From positions 186,001-250,000 of the forward strand of contig CBDCVV010000005.1 of assembly GCA_965223235.1 (NCBI GenBank): a stretch of 64,000 nucleotides of DNA. Direction: 5' to 3'. The notes below the pieces were generated by a model. The model was not told where the DNA came from. It saw nothing but the letters and a program-made list of their open reading frames with translations, and did not search any database. Shown here in pieces: positions 1-7,441 of the stretch. The position numbers and the translations under genes were made by a program. The DNA comes from UBA2589 sp965223235. GTDB lineage: Bacteria; Gemmatimonadota; Gemmatimonadetes; Longimicrobiales; Gaopeijiaceae. Every line of letters begins with the position of its first letter. Within the stretch, counting starts at the first letter, position 1.

Positions 1-1
1 A

Positions 2-223
2 CCGGATGCGGGAGCGATCTGCTACACCCACTACGACGCCCCCATCGGATCGACCGACTTCGCCGAGAAGCTGAGGACCGAGCACTCTGTCCTTGTCGTG
101 CCGGGAGACCACTTCGGGATGGATCACTACCTGCGTCTCGGCTTCGGGAACCCTGAAGCCGAGTTGCTGGAAGGCCTCCGGAGAGTCCGAGTAGCGTTCG
201 ATGAGCTGGCCGTGCCGGCATGA
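2..223 (+). CDS. PLP-dependent aminotransferase, C-terminal fragment
   Basis: An open frame enters from the left edge and ends in TGA at 221-223; about 73 residues are visible. The segment LVVPGDHFGMDHYLRLGFG, followed by a helix ending LLEGLRRVR, looks like the small C-terminal domain of fold-type I class I/II aminotransferases, where the Arg in YLRLGFG sits at the position that binds the substrate carboxylate. The start and the PLP-lysine lie outside the window. The stop overlaps the next start by 4 nt (ATGA), so it is probably translationally coupled to the D-aminoacylase-like gene. Substrate unknown. Confidence 0.75.
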   Translation, partial: PDAGAICYTHYDAPIGSTDFAEKLRTEHSVLVVPGDHFGMDHYLRLGFGNPEAELLEGLRRVRVAFDELAVPA

Positions 224-1926
224 TCGACGTAAGGCCCTCGCCGTCCCTTGTTGCGGCAGCCATCGCGACACTCGCCGCCCTCGGCTCCGCTCCGCTAGAC
301 GCTCAAACGAACCAGACTTTCGATCTGCTCATCCGGGACGGACGGGTGCTGGACGGCTCCGGCAATCCGTGGTTCCGAGCCGATATCGGGATATCGGACG
401 GGCGTATTTCGGCCGTCGGGCCGTTGCCCGGCGCGAGTGCGAGCGAGGTCATCGAGGCGGAGGGTCTTTACGTCTCGCCGGGCTTCATCGACATCCATTC
501 GCACGCCGACGACGGAAGTGCGCGGATCGGTGGAGCCACGATTCGCACGGATGACATCCGGCGCAAAGCGGCGCCCAACGTCGTGTCTCAGGGTGTGACC
601 ACGGTCGTCGTGAATCATGATGGCCGTTCGCCGTGGCCGATCCGCGACCAACGGGCCCTTCTGGAAGCTCAGGGAGTCGGACCCAACGTCATGCTCATGG
701 TGGGTCACGGAACCGTTCGCCGTGAAGTGATGGGCGACGACTTCCGGCGGCCGGCCACTCAGGACGAGGTACGCGCGATGCGAGAGCTCGTGCGACAGGC
801 GTTGGAGGAGGGCGCGGTCGGGATGTCTGCCGGACTCGAGTACGTCCCTGGGCGTTGGAGCACGACGGATGAGGTAGCCAATCTCGCTGAAGAGCTCGTC
901 CCGTACGACGGAGTGTACATCTCCCATGAGCGCTCCGAAGGGGCCGACCCGATGTGGTTCTGGCCGAGCCAGGATGAGCCCGGACCGCCGACCCTCCAAG
1001 ACGCCATCCTCGAGACGATCGAAATCGGTCGTTCGAGTGGCGCGCGCGTGGTCGCCTCCCATATCAAGGCTAAGGGGGCTCACTACTGGGGCTCCAGCGG
1101 AAGCGCGATCCAGCTCATCCAACGAGCTCGCGACGAGGGCGTGCGGGTGTACGCCGATCAGTATCCGTACGCCACGAGCGGCTCCGACGGAAACACGGTC
1201 CTGATCCCTCGGTGGGCAACGAGTAGCCCGTCCGACGAGGAGGTACCGCCGGCCGAAGCGCTGAGAAGTCGCCTCGGAGACCCGGAGACTGCCGCGCAGA
1301 TTCGACGAGACATCGAGCACGAGATTCGACGGCGGGGAGGAGCTGACCGGGTCGTGCTCTTCGAGTACCCCCGCGAGGAGTGGATCGGGAAGTCGCTCCA
1401 AGAGATTGCGGACGAGCGGGGCGTACACCCCGTCCAGATGGCGATCGACCTGCAACTCGAAGGAGACCCCGACCGTCGTGGCGGTGGGAGACTCCGCGGC
1501 TTCTCGATGTCGGAGATCGATGTCGAGGCGTACGCCGCACAGCCGTGGGTTGCGACGGCCTCGGACGGCGGCATCGCTCTACCGAGTGACGGCTCTGTGC
1601 ATCCGCGCTTCTACGGCACCTTCCCTCGCAAAATCAAGCACTACGCGATCACCGCCGGTGCACTCAGCTTCGAATCGGCCGTTCGATCTCAGACTTCCCT
1701 CCCCGCCCGGATCATGGGCCTCGACGACCGCGGCGAGATTCGAGTAGGGCACTGGGCCGACGTGGTCATCTTCGACCTCGATGAGCTCTCGGACCGGGCA
1801 ACCTTCTTCGAGCCTCACCAGCATGCGGACGGTATCGAGCACGTCTTGATCAACGGCGTCTTCGCGGTCCGCGACGGGCAGATCGAGCACACGCTCCCAG
1901 GACGGGTCCTGCCCTCCACCCGGTGA
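220..1926 (+). CDS. N-acyl-D-amino-acid deacylase (D-aminoacylase family amidohydrolase), exported
   Basis: 568 aa. A hydrophobic N-terminus ending near APLDAQ (about residue 29) looks like a signal peptide, so the enzyme probably acts in the periplasm. The amidohydrolase pattern follows: LLIRDGRVLDGSGNPW, the metal pair H93-x-H95 in GFIDIHSHADD, SAGLEYVPG near 205, YISHERSEG and VASHIKAKG with further candidate His ligands, and the catalytic Asp in ATASDGG near 448. The family removes N-acyl groups from D-amino acids or acts on related amides. The start overlaps the aminotransferase stop (ATGA), which suggests a shared amino-acid catabolic role. Family assignment is firm; substrate is not. 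Confidence 0.88.
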   Translation: MIDVRPSPSLVAAAIATLAALGSAPLDAQTNQTFDLLIRDGRVLDGSGNPWFRADIGISDGRISAVGPLPGASASEVIEAEGLYVSPGFIDIHSHADDGSARIGGATIRTDDIRRKAAPNVVSQGVTTVVVNHDGRSPWPIRDQRALLEAQGVGPNVMLMVGHGTVRREVMGDDFRRPATQDEVRAMRELVRQALEEGAVGMSAGLEYVPGRWSTTDEVANLAEELVPYDGVYISHERSEGADPMWFWPSQDEPGPPTLQDAILETIEIGRSSGARVVASHIKAKGAHYWGSSGSAIQLIQRARDEGVRVYADQYPYATSGSDGNTVLIPRWATSSPSDEEVPPAEALRSRLGDPETAAQIRRDIEHEIRRRGGADRVVLFEYPREEWIGKSLQEIADERGVHPVQMAIDLQLEGDPDRRGGGRLRGFSMSEIDVEAYAAQPWVATASDGGIALPSDGSVHPRFYGTFPRKIKHYAITAGALSFESAVRSQTSLPARIMGLDDRGEIRVGHWADVVIFDLDELSDRATFFEPHQHADGIEHVLINGVFAVRDGQIEHTLPGRVLPSTR

Positions 1927-1950
1927 TCCTCGAGCGCCGCGAGTGGCGGG

Positions 1951-4575
1951 CTACTCCGCCCGTAAGGCACTCGACGGTGGCACCTTCGTCGCCCGTCGAG
2001 CAGGTATGAGAGTAGCGAGCGCGAAGACACCGAGCATGAGTCCCGTAGCTCCGATGAGCGTTGCCGGGTCTTGCCGGGTCACTCCGAAGAGGAGTGAACC
2101 GAGCGCCTTGGACGCAACCCACCATAAGCCGAGGCCGACCACCACGCCGAGCGCGGCTGGCCAGACACCTTGGCGCGCGACCAAGCCCATGACGCTCTCC
2201 GCATCGGCCCCGAGGGCGATTCTCACCCCGATCTCTCGCGTGCGCCGGCTGACGGTGTACGCGACCACTCCGTACAACCCGACCGCCGCCAATGCGAGCG
2301 CTAGTACGCTGAAACCCGTCAGGAGTGTTGCGTAGAAGCGCGTGTCCGTACTGGCCCGAGAGACCGCCTCTTCCACCGTCGTCACATCCCAGATCGCGAG
2401 CGACGGGTCGAGACGCCGGATCACGGCTCGGGCCTCGGGGATGGCACTGGCAACGCCGGCCTCTAGCTGAAGGAAGACGTACCCGCTTCCGGCCCCGAAC
2501 TGACGGTTGGGGACGTACACCGCAGGCGCTACCTCTTCGGTGGGCGATCGGGTAATCACGTCTTCCACGACACCGACGATCGTCATGGGAGGGCTCGTCT
2601 CGAAGCCCCAAGACACATCTGCATCGACTTGGACCCCGATCGGATCCCGGTCAGAAAAGTGAGCCCGCACCAAAGCCTCGTTCACCACGGCCACGTGTGG
2701 AGCACCATAGACGTCGCGATCGGAGATCCATCGGCCTCGCACGAGGCGCGTACCCATGGCGTCGATCAGACCCGGATTCGACGGTCTAAGCGCGATGCTC
2801 GGGCGATCGGGAGGCGGGGGCGGCTCCCGGTCGGAGAAGGTCATCGACGTGCTCAAGCTTCCCGAGGCCATCGGCACACCGAAGCCCCATCCAGCCTTCG
2901 AGACGCCGGGGATAGAGCTGAGTTCGACCTCGAGCCGCGACAAGAAATCTCCCGTCGCGATCGAATCGTACCTCGTCTCCGGCACCGAGACGCGGAACCG
3001 TTCGATTCGATCCGTTTCGAAGCCGAGTTCGACCGCGTTCATTTCCGCCAGCGTGCGCACCAAGACCCCGGCACCGAGGAGCAACGTGAGCGAGAGCGCC
3101 ACTTCCGCGGTCAGTAGGAGCGACCGCGAGGCCCGCGTCCCGCGGTCGTCCGTCGCTCCCCGGGCTGACCCACGCCCCGAAGCGTGGCGACTCGCCTGGA
3201 GAGCGGGCCATCCTCCGAAGAGGCCCACAACTAGCGCCGTGACGGCCAATGAGAACAGGACCGCCGAAGTATCGAGAGAAACCGTTTCGAAGCGGGGTAA
3301 TTCGTCTGGGGCCAACCGCTGCAGCGCGGCCACACCCACGGTCGCCCCGGCAAGGCCGATCGAGGCGGCCATCCCGGCAACTAAGCCGCTCTCGACCAGG
3401 AGCTGGCGACGGATCCGCCAGCGGCTAGCTCCCAGCGTAGCGCGAAGTCGTACCTCATCCCGTCTGGCGGTAGCACGGATGAGGAAGAGGTTGGCCACGT
3501 TCGCACAGGCGATCAGGAGGACCAAGCCGACGGCCCCCATCAAGACCCAGAGCGCCCGCGACACGCCCGCAACTTCGTAATCGAGTAACGGTTGGAGGAC
3601 GAAGCGGTCGTCGCGGTGAGAGTCTGGGAACGACTCTGCCAACGTCGATGACGTCGCGTCCATGCGCTCTTGTACCGCCTCCAATGTGACGTCGGCATCG
3701 AGGCGGCCCACGGCATTTAGAATTCGGCACCCGTGCCCGCAGTCGTCCGCCTCGTGACGGCGAGGGATCCAGAACTCTGACCCGCCCGGGTAGTCAAAGC
3801 CTTCAGGACCGACGCCCACCACTTCCCATGGCCCACCGCTCAACATGACGGTGCGGCCGAGCGGCTCCGGATCGGCTCCCAGATAGTTGGTCCAGAAGGA
3901 GTGGGACACGACGATCACCTGGGGACCTCCGGCGATGTCATCCGCGGCCGTCAGGTCCCTTCCCATCTTCGGCGCCAACCCCATCAAGGTGATGATGCCG
4001 TCCGTGACTCGGCTTCCATACACCACCTGAGGGTCCCCGAGGCCGGTAACCGTCGGCCGGGCTCCATGGTACCCGGCAATCTGGATACCAGGGATGTCCG
4101 CCTGCAGCGCTCGTACGTCGGGATGATCCGTCCCGCGACTTCGGTCTCCTGTCTCCACATGCTCGGCCCAGAGCACGACCAGTCGGTCGCTGTCCGGATA
4201 AGGAAGAGGTGACAGAAGGACCGCGTGTACAACGCTGAAGATCGATACCGTAGCCCCGATCCCGAGGGCCAGCGTCAATACGGCTGTAGCCGTGAAGCCG
4301 GGCCGTCGGGACAGCGTCCGCACTCCGTATCGGAGATCCTGAATCCATCCATCCATCACCGCACCTCCCCTCATCGAGTCGAGCAAGCCCTGCACTGCTG
4401 TCGCGCGCTCCACCAGACCGTGCCAGAGCACGTCCCGCCAAGCGTCGAGTCGAATCAACCAGCGGCCCAGCAACCCCTCGGCCTCCGCAAGCCTGTCGCG
4501 GTAGAGTTGCTCCATCTCAGAGCCGAACCGGTCTCTAAATGAGCGGGGCAACGCGTGCAGAAGGAGTCGGTACAT
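1951..4575 (-). CDS. ADOP-type ABC transporter permease (MacB/FtsX-like)
   Basis: 874 aa. Residues 1-75 (MYRLLLHALPRSFRDRFG) match the helical prefix found on PadR-linked permeases. Then come two FtsX/MacB-like halves, each with a large periplasmic domain and membrane helices: RRPGFTATAVLTLALGIGA near 90, a helix with LLIACANVANLFLIRATAR, and a C-terminal pair with VAYTVSRRTREIGVRIALGAD. This is the acidobacterial duplicated orphan permease layout. The start touches the PadR stop (TGATG), so the two form one operon. No ATPase gene adjoins; the nearest is at 20.4 kb. The substrate is unknown; relatives export peptides, drugs or lipids. Confidence 0.9.
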   Translation of the reverse strand: MYRLLLHALPRSFRDRFGSEMEQLYRDRLAEAEGLLGRWLIRLDAWRDVLWHGLVERATAVQGLLDSMRGGAVMDGWIQDLRYGVRTLSRRPGFTATAVLTLALGIGATVSIFSVVHAVLLSPLPYPDSDRLVVLWAEHVETGDRSRGTDHPDVRALQADIPGIQIAGYHGARPTVTGLGDPQVVYGSRVTDGIITLMGLAPKMGRDLTAADDIAGGPQVIVVSHSFWTNYLGADPEPLGRTVMLSGGPWEVVGVGPEGFDYPGGSEFWIPRRHEADDCGHGCRILNAVGRLDADVTLEAVQERMDATSSTLAESFPDSHRDDRFVLQPLLDYEVAGVSRALWVLMGAVGLVLLIACANVANLFLIRATARRDEVRLRATLGASRWRIRRQLLVESGLVAGMAASIGLAGATVGVAALQRLAPDELPRFETVSLDTSAVLFSLAVTALVVGLFGGWPALQASRHASGRGSARGATDDRGTRASRSLLLTAEVALSLTLLLGAGVLVRTLAEMNAVELGFETDRIERFRVSVPETRYDSIATGDFLSRLEVELSSIPGVSKAGWGFGVPMASGSLSTSMTFSDREPPPPPDRPSIALRPSNPGLIDAMGTRLVRGRWISDRDVYGAPHVAVVNEALVRAHFSDRDPIGVQVDADVSWGFETSPPMTIVGVVEDVITRSPTEEVAPAVYVPNRQFGAGSGYVFLQLEAGVASAIPEARAVIRRLDPSLAIWDVTTVEEAVSRASTDTRFYATLLTGFSVLALALAAVGLYGVVAYTVSRRTREIGVRIALGADAESVMGLVARQGVWPAALGVVVGLGLWWVASKALGSLLFGVTRQDPATLIGATGLMLGVFALATLIPARRATKVPPSSALRAE

Positions 4576-4922
4576 CAGCCTTCGCTTTCGAGCAGATCCC
4601 CTGCCGAATCGAGGAGAGCCCGCAGCCGAAGAGCCTCCGCGCGCGCGACTTCTTCTCCCAACGGCGTGATCGCAAAGTACCGCCGCCGTTGATCGTCCAA
4701 CGCCGGGTCCGGCCGCTCTCCACCCTCTGCGATCAGTCCTCGATTCAAGAGCGTCCGGATGCGCCGGTAGAGGTTTGCCGGTAGGACCTTCCCCGGTCTT
4801 CCCGGATCAGCCTCCAACTCCTTGACCAAGGCGTACCCGTGTCGTTGTCCTCCCCGAAGGACCACGAGAATCCGAAACGCCTCGGGGTTCAGAGGCAGAA
4901 AAGAACGCGCCCGATCCGTCAT
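4575..4922 (-). CDS. PadR family transcriptional regulator
   Basis: 115 aa, the usual length for short PadR proteins. The winged helix is visible as ILVVLRGGQRHGYALVKELEA, then LYRRIRTLLNRGLIAEGGER and RRYFAITPLGEEVARAEALRLRALL, with a short dimerisation helix at the C-terminus. It sits directly upstream of the ADOP permease with a one-base stop/start overlap. Two perfect palindromes lie 15-72 bp upstream of its start, as expected for an autorepressor that also controls the transporter. The ligand is unknown. Confidence 0.92.
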   Translation of the reverse strand: MTDRARSFLPLNPEAFRILVVLRGGQRHGYALVKELEADPGRPGKVLPANLYRRIRTLLNRGLIAEGGERPDPALDDQRRRYFAITPLGEEVARAEALRLRALLDSAGDLLESEG

Positions 4923-4936
4923 CCATCACTCCACAC

Positions 4937-4955
4937 TAGTGTCATCCTGACACTA
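4937..4955. promoter_or_regulatory. PadR operator 1 (perfect palindrome)
   Basis: TAGTGTCA-TCC-TGACACTA, 8-bp perfect arms around a 3-nt centre, 15 bp upstream of the padR start. TGTCA/TGACA arms fit PadR-type sites. Role inferred from position and symmetry. Confidence 0.75.
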
Positions 4956-4973
4956 TGCTGACGTGATGGTGCG

Positions 4974-4994
4974 CTAGTGTCAAGATGACACTAG
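4974..4994. promoter_or_regulatory. PadR operator 2 (perfect palindrome)
   Basis: Second copy with 9-bp perfect arms CTAGTGTCA and TGACACTAG around AGA. It is centred 38 bp from operator 1, between the padR start and the end of the ArsC-like gene. The near-identical sequence makes chance unlikely; two dimers may bind. Confidence 0.75.
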
Positions 4995-5015
4995 TGAGTG
5001 TGTACCCGAGTCAGA

Positions 5016-5375
5016 TCAGGAGAAGAGGTCCCGCACCTTCTCCGCCGGGCGCGCGAGCACCGCACGCTTTCCGCGAACGACGAGCGGGCGTTGTAACAGT
5101 CCAGGGTGCGCGACAAGGGCGTCCAGGACGGCTTCGTCGTCCACCGCCGGGTCGGCGAGTCCGAGCTCCGCGTACGCCGGATCTCGACGCCGTAGCACCT
5201 CACGCGGGGTAAGCTCGGCCATCTCCAAGACCTCCATGAGCGTCGCCCGGTCGAGCGGGTCGATGAAGTAGTTCATGCGATCGAACGAGACGCCTTCGTC
5301 CTCGAGAAGCTTCACGAGCTTCCGACACGTCGTTCATGTCGGTTTCTCGTACACGGTGATCAGGTCGGTAGTCAT
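5016..5375 (-). CDS. ArsC/Spx-family thioredoxin-fold protein, probable selenoprotein (in-frame UGA = Sec14)
   Basis: From ATG at 5375 the frame reads MTTDLITVYEKPT, then TGA (5334-5336), then TTCRKLVKLLEDEG and on to TGA at 5016: 119 residues if UGA is read as selenocysteine. The UGA falls at the catalytic Cys position of the ArsC fold, giving U14-T-T-C17. The rest is a standard ArsC-family protein, with R96 in LLQRPLVV and R109 in VLARP at the oxyanion-binding Arg positions. A conventional gene call would begin at the internal GTG at 5315 and lose the active site. A hairpin with bacterial SECIS geometry follows the UGA. It lies 9 nt after the membrane-protein gene at 5385, probably in one operon. 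It may be an arsenate reductase or a general redox protein. No selA, selB, selC or selD is in the window. Confidence 0.82.
5305..5323 (-). promoter_or_regulatory. Bacterial SECIS-like hairpin
   Basis: On the mRNA, 10 nt after the UGA, GGAAGCU pairs with AGCUUCU (7 bp including one G-U) around loop CGUGA. The loop starts 18 nt after the UGA and has G in its second position, which fits the bacterial SECIS rules of a G in the first two loop bases and an apical loop about 16-37 nt from the UGA. A possible outer stem pairs GAACGA (5335-5330) with UCGUUC (5288-5283). Confidence 0.7.
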
Positions 5376-5384
5376 GAGGTGAAT

Positions 5385-6071
5385 CTACTCGGCGACGTCG
5401 GAAGGCCGAAGGAGCGCTCTCACAGCCACGACGTGCCCCACGACAGCGCCGGCGACGCACACCGTGGCAATCCACACGTGCGGGAACATCGACGGGAGTA
5501 GGATCGTTTCAGGGAACCGCTGCAGCGGCCCGGGCAGCGAGGTCAGCACCACGCGCACGACGTTCGCCAAGAGTGCGATCCCGACCAGCGTCGGAATCCA
5601 CGCGGCGGAGCGCCACCGGGCGACCACGGGAACGAAGAGGAGTGCAACCACCCCGGCCACGATGTCAGGGTTCTGACCCGTCCAAGTCATTTGCGGGGGC
5701 ACCACCCCCAACTCGGCCCAACGGTGTAGGACGAGCTCGAGTGGGAACCGAAAGCCTTGGAATCCGACGATGAGGTGGAGTGGAACGGAATCCGCGATAC
5801 TTTGCCCCACACCGAACCAGCCGAGCCAGAGCGCGCCTGCCATGATGGGTACGAAGAGAAGCTGAGGCGGAATGGGGCCAACCGGACCCATGAGCCCCAG
5901 CAATGTCGGAAGGGCGGACAGCACCAACCATGCGGCCGCGAATCGGCGAGGCATTCGCTCCACCGGACTCCCGCTCGACCGAGCCTCGTGCGGCCGCCGC
6001 TCCACCGCCCATACTGCAACCACGACCACGAAGGCCACGATGGCCAGAAACACCAGCATTGATGGATCCAT
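5385..6071 (-). CDS. Uncharacterised multi-pass membrane protein
   Basis: 228 aa with about six hydrophobic segments: an N-terminal helix (MLVFLAIVAFVVVVAVWAV), LVLSALPTLLGLMGPVGPIPPQLLFVPIMAGALWLGWFGVG, then helices near 135-155, 165-185 and 195-220. I do not recognise the family. It ends 9 nt before the ArsC-like selenoprotein start and is divergent from the HxlR regulator, so it may be the membrane partner of that redox protein and a target of the regulator. Both roles are inference. Confidence 0.75.
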   Translation of the reverse strand: MDPSMLVFLAIVAFVVVVAVWAVERRPHEARSSGSPVERMPRRFAAAWLVLSALPTLLGLMGPVGPIPPQLLFVPIMAGALWLGWFGVGQSIADSVPLHLIVGFQGFRFPLELVLHRWAELGVVPPQMTWTGQNPDIVAGVVALLFVPVVARWRSAAWIPTLVGIALLANVVRVVLTSLPGPLQRFPETILLPSMFPHVWIATVCVAGAVVGHVVAVRALLRPSDVAE

Positions 6072-6141
6072 CGGTCCCTCGGGGCATGTTGCCGAAGCGT
6101 GAACGTCGCACTAGACTAGAAAAACACTAATAAAAAATAAA

Positions 6142-6753
6142 GTGAAAAGCTATCGTCAGCTGTGTGGCATCGCGTTGGCGCTCGACCTCATCGGGCAGCG
6201 TTGGACGATCTTGATTCTGCGAGAGCTCCTTCTCGGACCTCGCCGATACTCCGAGCTTCTCGACGCACTCCAGGGTGTGACCACGAATCTTCTCGCTGAT
6301 CGAATGAAGCAGCTCGAGGCAGCGGGTCTCGTCACCCGCACCAAACGGGCGTCTGACGAGAGGCAATCATGGGCGCTTACCGAAGCCGGTCGAGCGAGTC
6401 GTCCGGTACTCCTCGAGATGGGTCGCTTCGGCGAGCGGTGGATGTCGCAAGCCCGACACTACCAGAAGAATCCTCGGTGGTTCATGCTGTCACTCCAACG
6501 TCGATATCGAGGTGGGCTTCGCCCCGCGACTGTCGGCCTCGAGATCGACGGAGTGCCCTTCACGCTAGCCCTAACGGAGTCGGAACTCTCAACCTCCGAC
6601 GGCGCTCCGGATGCGCCAGATGCACGCCTGACCGGTGACTTGCCGGCCGTCGTCTCTTACCTGTCGGGAAGGCCCGGCGGACCCGGGTCGATTCACCTCG
6701 ACGGCGATGTCGAGTTCCTGACCGAGCTGAAGGACCACCTCGTCTGGGGGTAG
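6142..6753 (+). CDS. HxlR/MarR-like winged-helix regulator with C-terminal extension
   Basis: 203 aa from GTG at 6142. Residues 5-90 are an HxlR-type winged helix: CGIALALDLIGQRWTILILRELLLGPRRYSELLDAL, then LLADRMKQLEAAGLVTRTK and the wing. Residues 110-203 form a further domain ending in VEFLTELKDHLVWG, perhaps SCP2-like and ligand-binding. It is divergent from the membrane protein/ArsC-like operon. The AT-rich gap holds repeated ACTAG/CACTA motifs, so it probably controls that operon. Confidence 0.82.
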   Translation: MKSYRQLCGIALALDLIGQRWTILILRELLLGPRRYSELLDALQGVTTNLLADRMKQLEAAGLVTRTKRASDERQSWALTEAGRASRPVLLEMGRFGERWMSQARHYQKNPRWFMLSLQRRYRGGLRPATVGLEIDGVPFTLALTESELSTSDGAPDAPDARLTGDLPAVVSYLSGRPGGPGSIHLDGDVEFLTELKDHLVWG

Positions 6754-6767
6754 GCGCGCGTCGCGTT

Positions 6768-7424
6768 CTAAACGGGATCGGTCAGTTGGATGCCGTCTTC
6801 GCGACTCGAATTGACTCGTCGGCTGACCTCGTGTCGCCTCAGCCCTCCTTCTCCCGGGGCCGCATCCAGCACCGACCGCACATCCGCTTCCTTCGCGTCG
6901 ACGGCACTCCACCTCGGACGCACGTGGGCAGGCACGATCACGGGCATCCGATGGTGGACCGGGGCGACATCGACGCTGGCCTCCCTGGTCACAATCGCGA
7001 AGGTGTGGCGCACTTCTCCTTCGTGACTCCAGCGGTCCCAGATCCCCGCGAAGGTTATGGCTCCACGGTCCGGCGGGTAGAACCAAAACGGTGTCTTCGT
7101 CTCACCGTCGCGCTTCCATTCGTAAAAGCCATCCGCTACGACGAGGCACCTTCTTCGGCGAGCCGAGTCTCGAAACGACGGCTTCTCCAGTAGAGTTTCG
7201 GCTCGGGCATTCACGAAGCCACGGACCGAGGCACCGCTACCTCTTGGGACCAGGCCCCAAGTGAGCAGACCCATCCGGCGTCCGGAATGATCCTCGGCGA
7301 TCACCGGTACCGCCTGCCCCGGACTGATGTTGAAGCGGGGTGCATAGTCGAACGAGAGTGGACCGACCTCGAATTCCTCGACGAGACGGTCGTTGGGTAG
7401 CCCCAGGGTGTATCGGCCGCACAC
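6768..7424 (-). CDS. yedK: SRAP domain protein (YedK/HMCES family)
   Basis: 218 aa, normal for the family. The catalytic Cys2 is present (MCGRYTL), along with N72 in VNARAET, E102 in GFYEWK and the His in HHRMP near 157. In YedK/HMCES, Cys2 forms a thiazolidine crosslink with abasic sites in single-stranded DNA and protects them during replication. All key residues are intact. The gene lies between the HxlR regulator (convergent) and the aspartoacylase-like gene. Confidence 0.92.
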   Translation of the reverse strand: MCGRYTLGLPNDRLVEEFEVGPLSFDYAPRFNISPGQAVPVIAEDHSGRRMGLLTWGLVPRGSGASVRGFVNARAETLLEKPSFRDSARRRRCLVVADGFYEWKRDGETKTPFWFYPPDRGAITFAGIWDRWSHEGEVRHTFAIVTREASVDVAPVHHRMPVIVPAHVRPRWSAVDAKEADVRSVLDAAPGEGGLRRHEVSRRVNSSREDGIQLTDPV

Positions 7425-7441
7425 GACGTCGTACGGAGTAC

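Noticed and set aside
295..1455. 386-codon open frame on the minus strand
   Set aside because: Antisense to the D-aminoacylase gene, with no recognisable protein features.
5315..5375. TGA in the ArsC-like gene as a sequencing error or pseudogene mark
   Set aside because: The frame, the C-x-x-C spacing and all later motifs are intact, the stop is specifically UGA at the redox Cys, and a SECIS-like hairpin follows. A random mutation would not produce this set.
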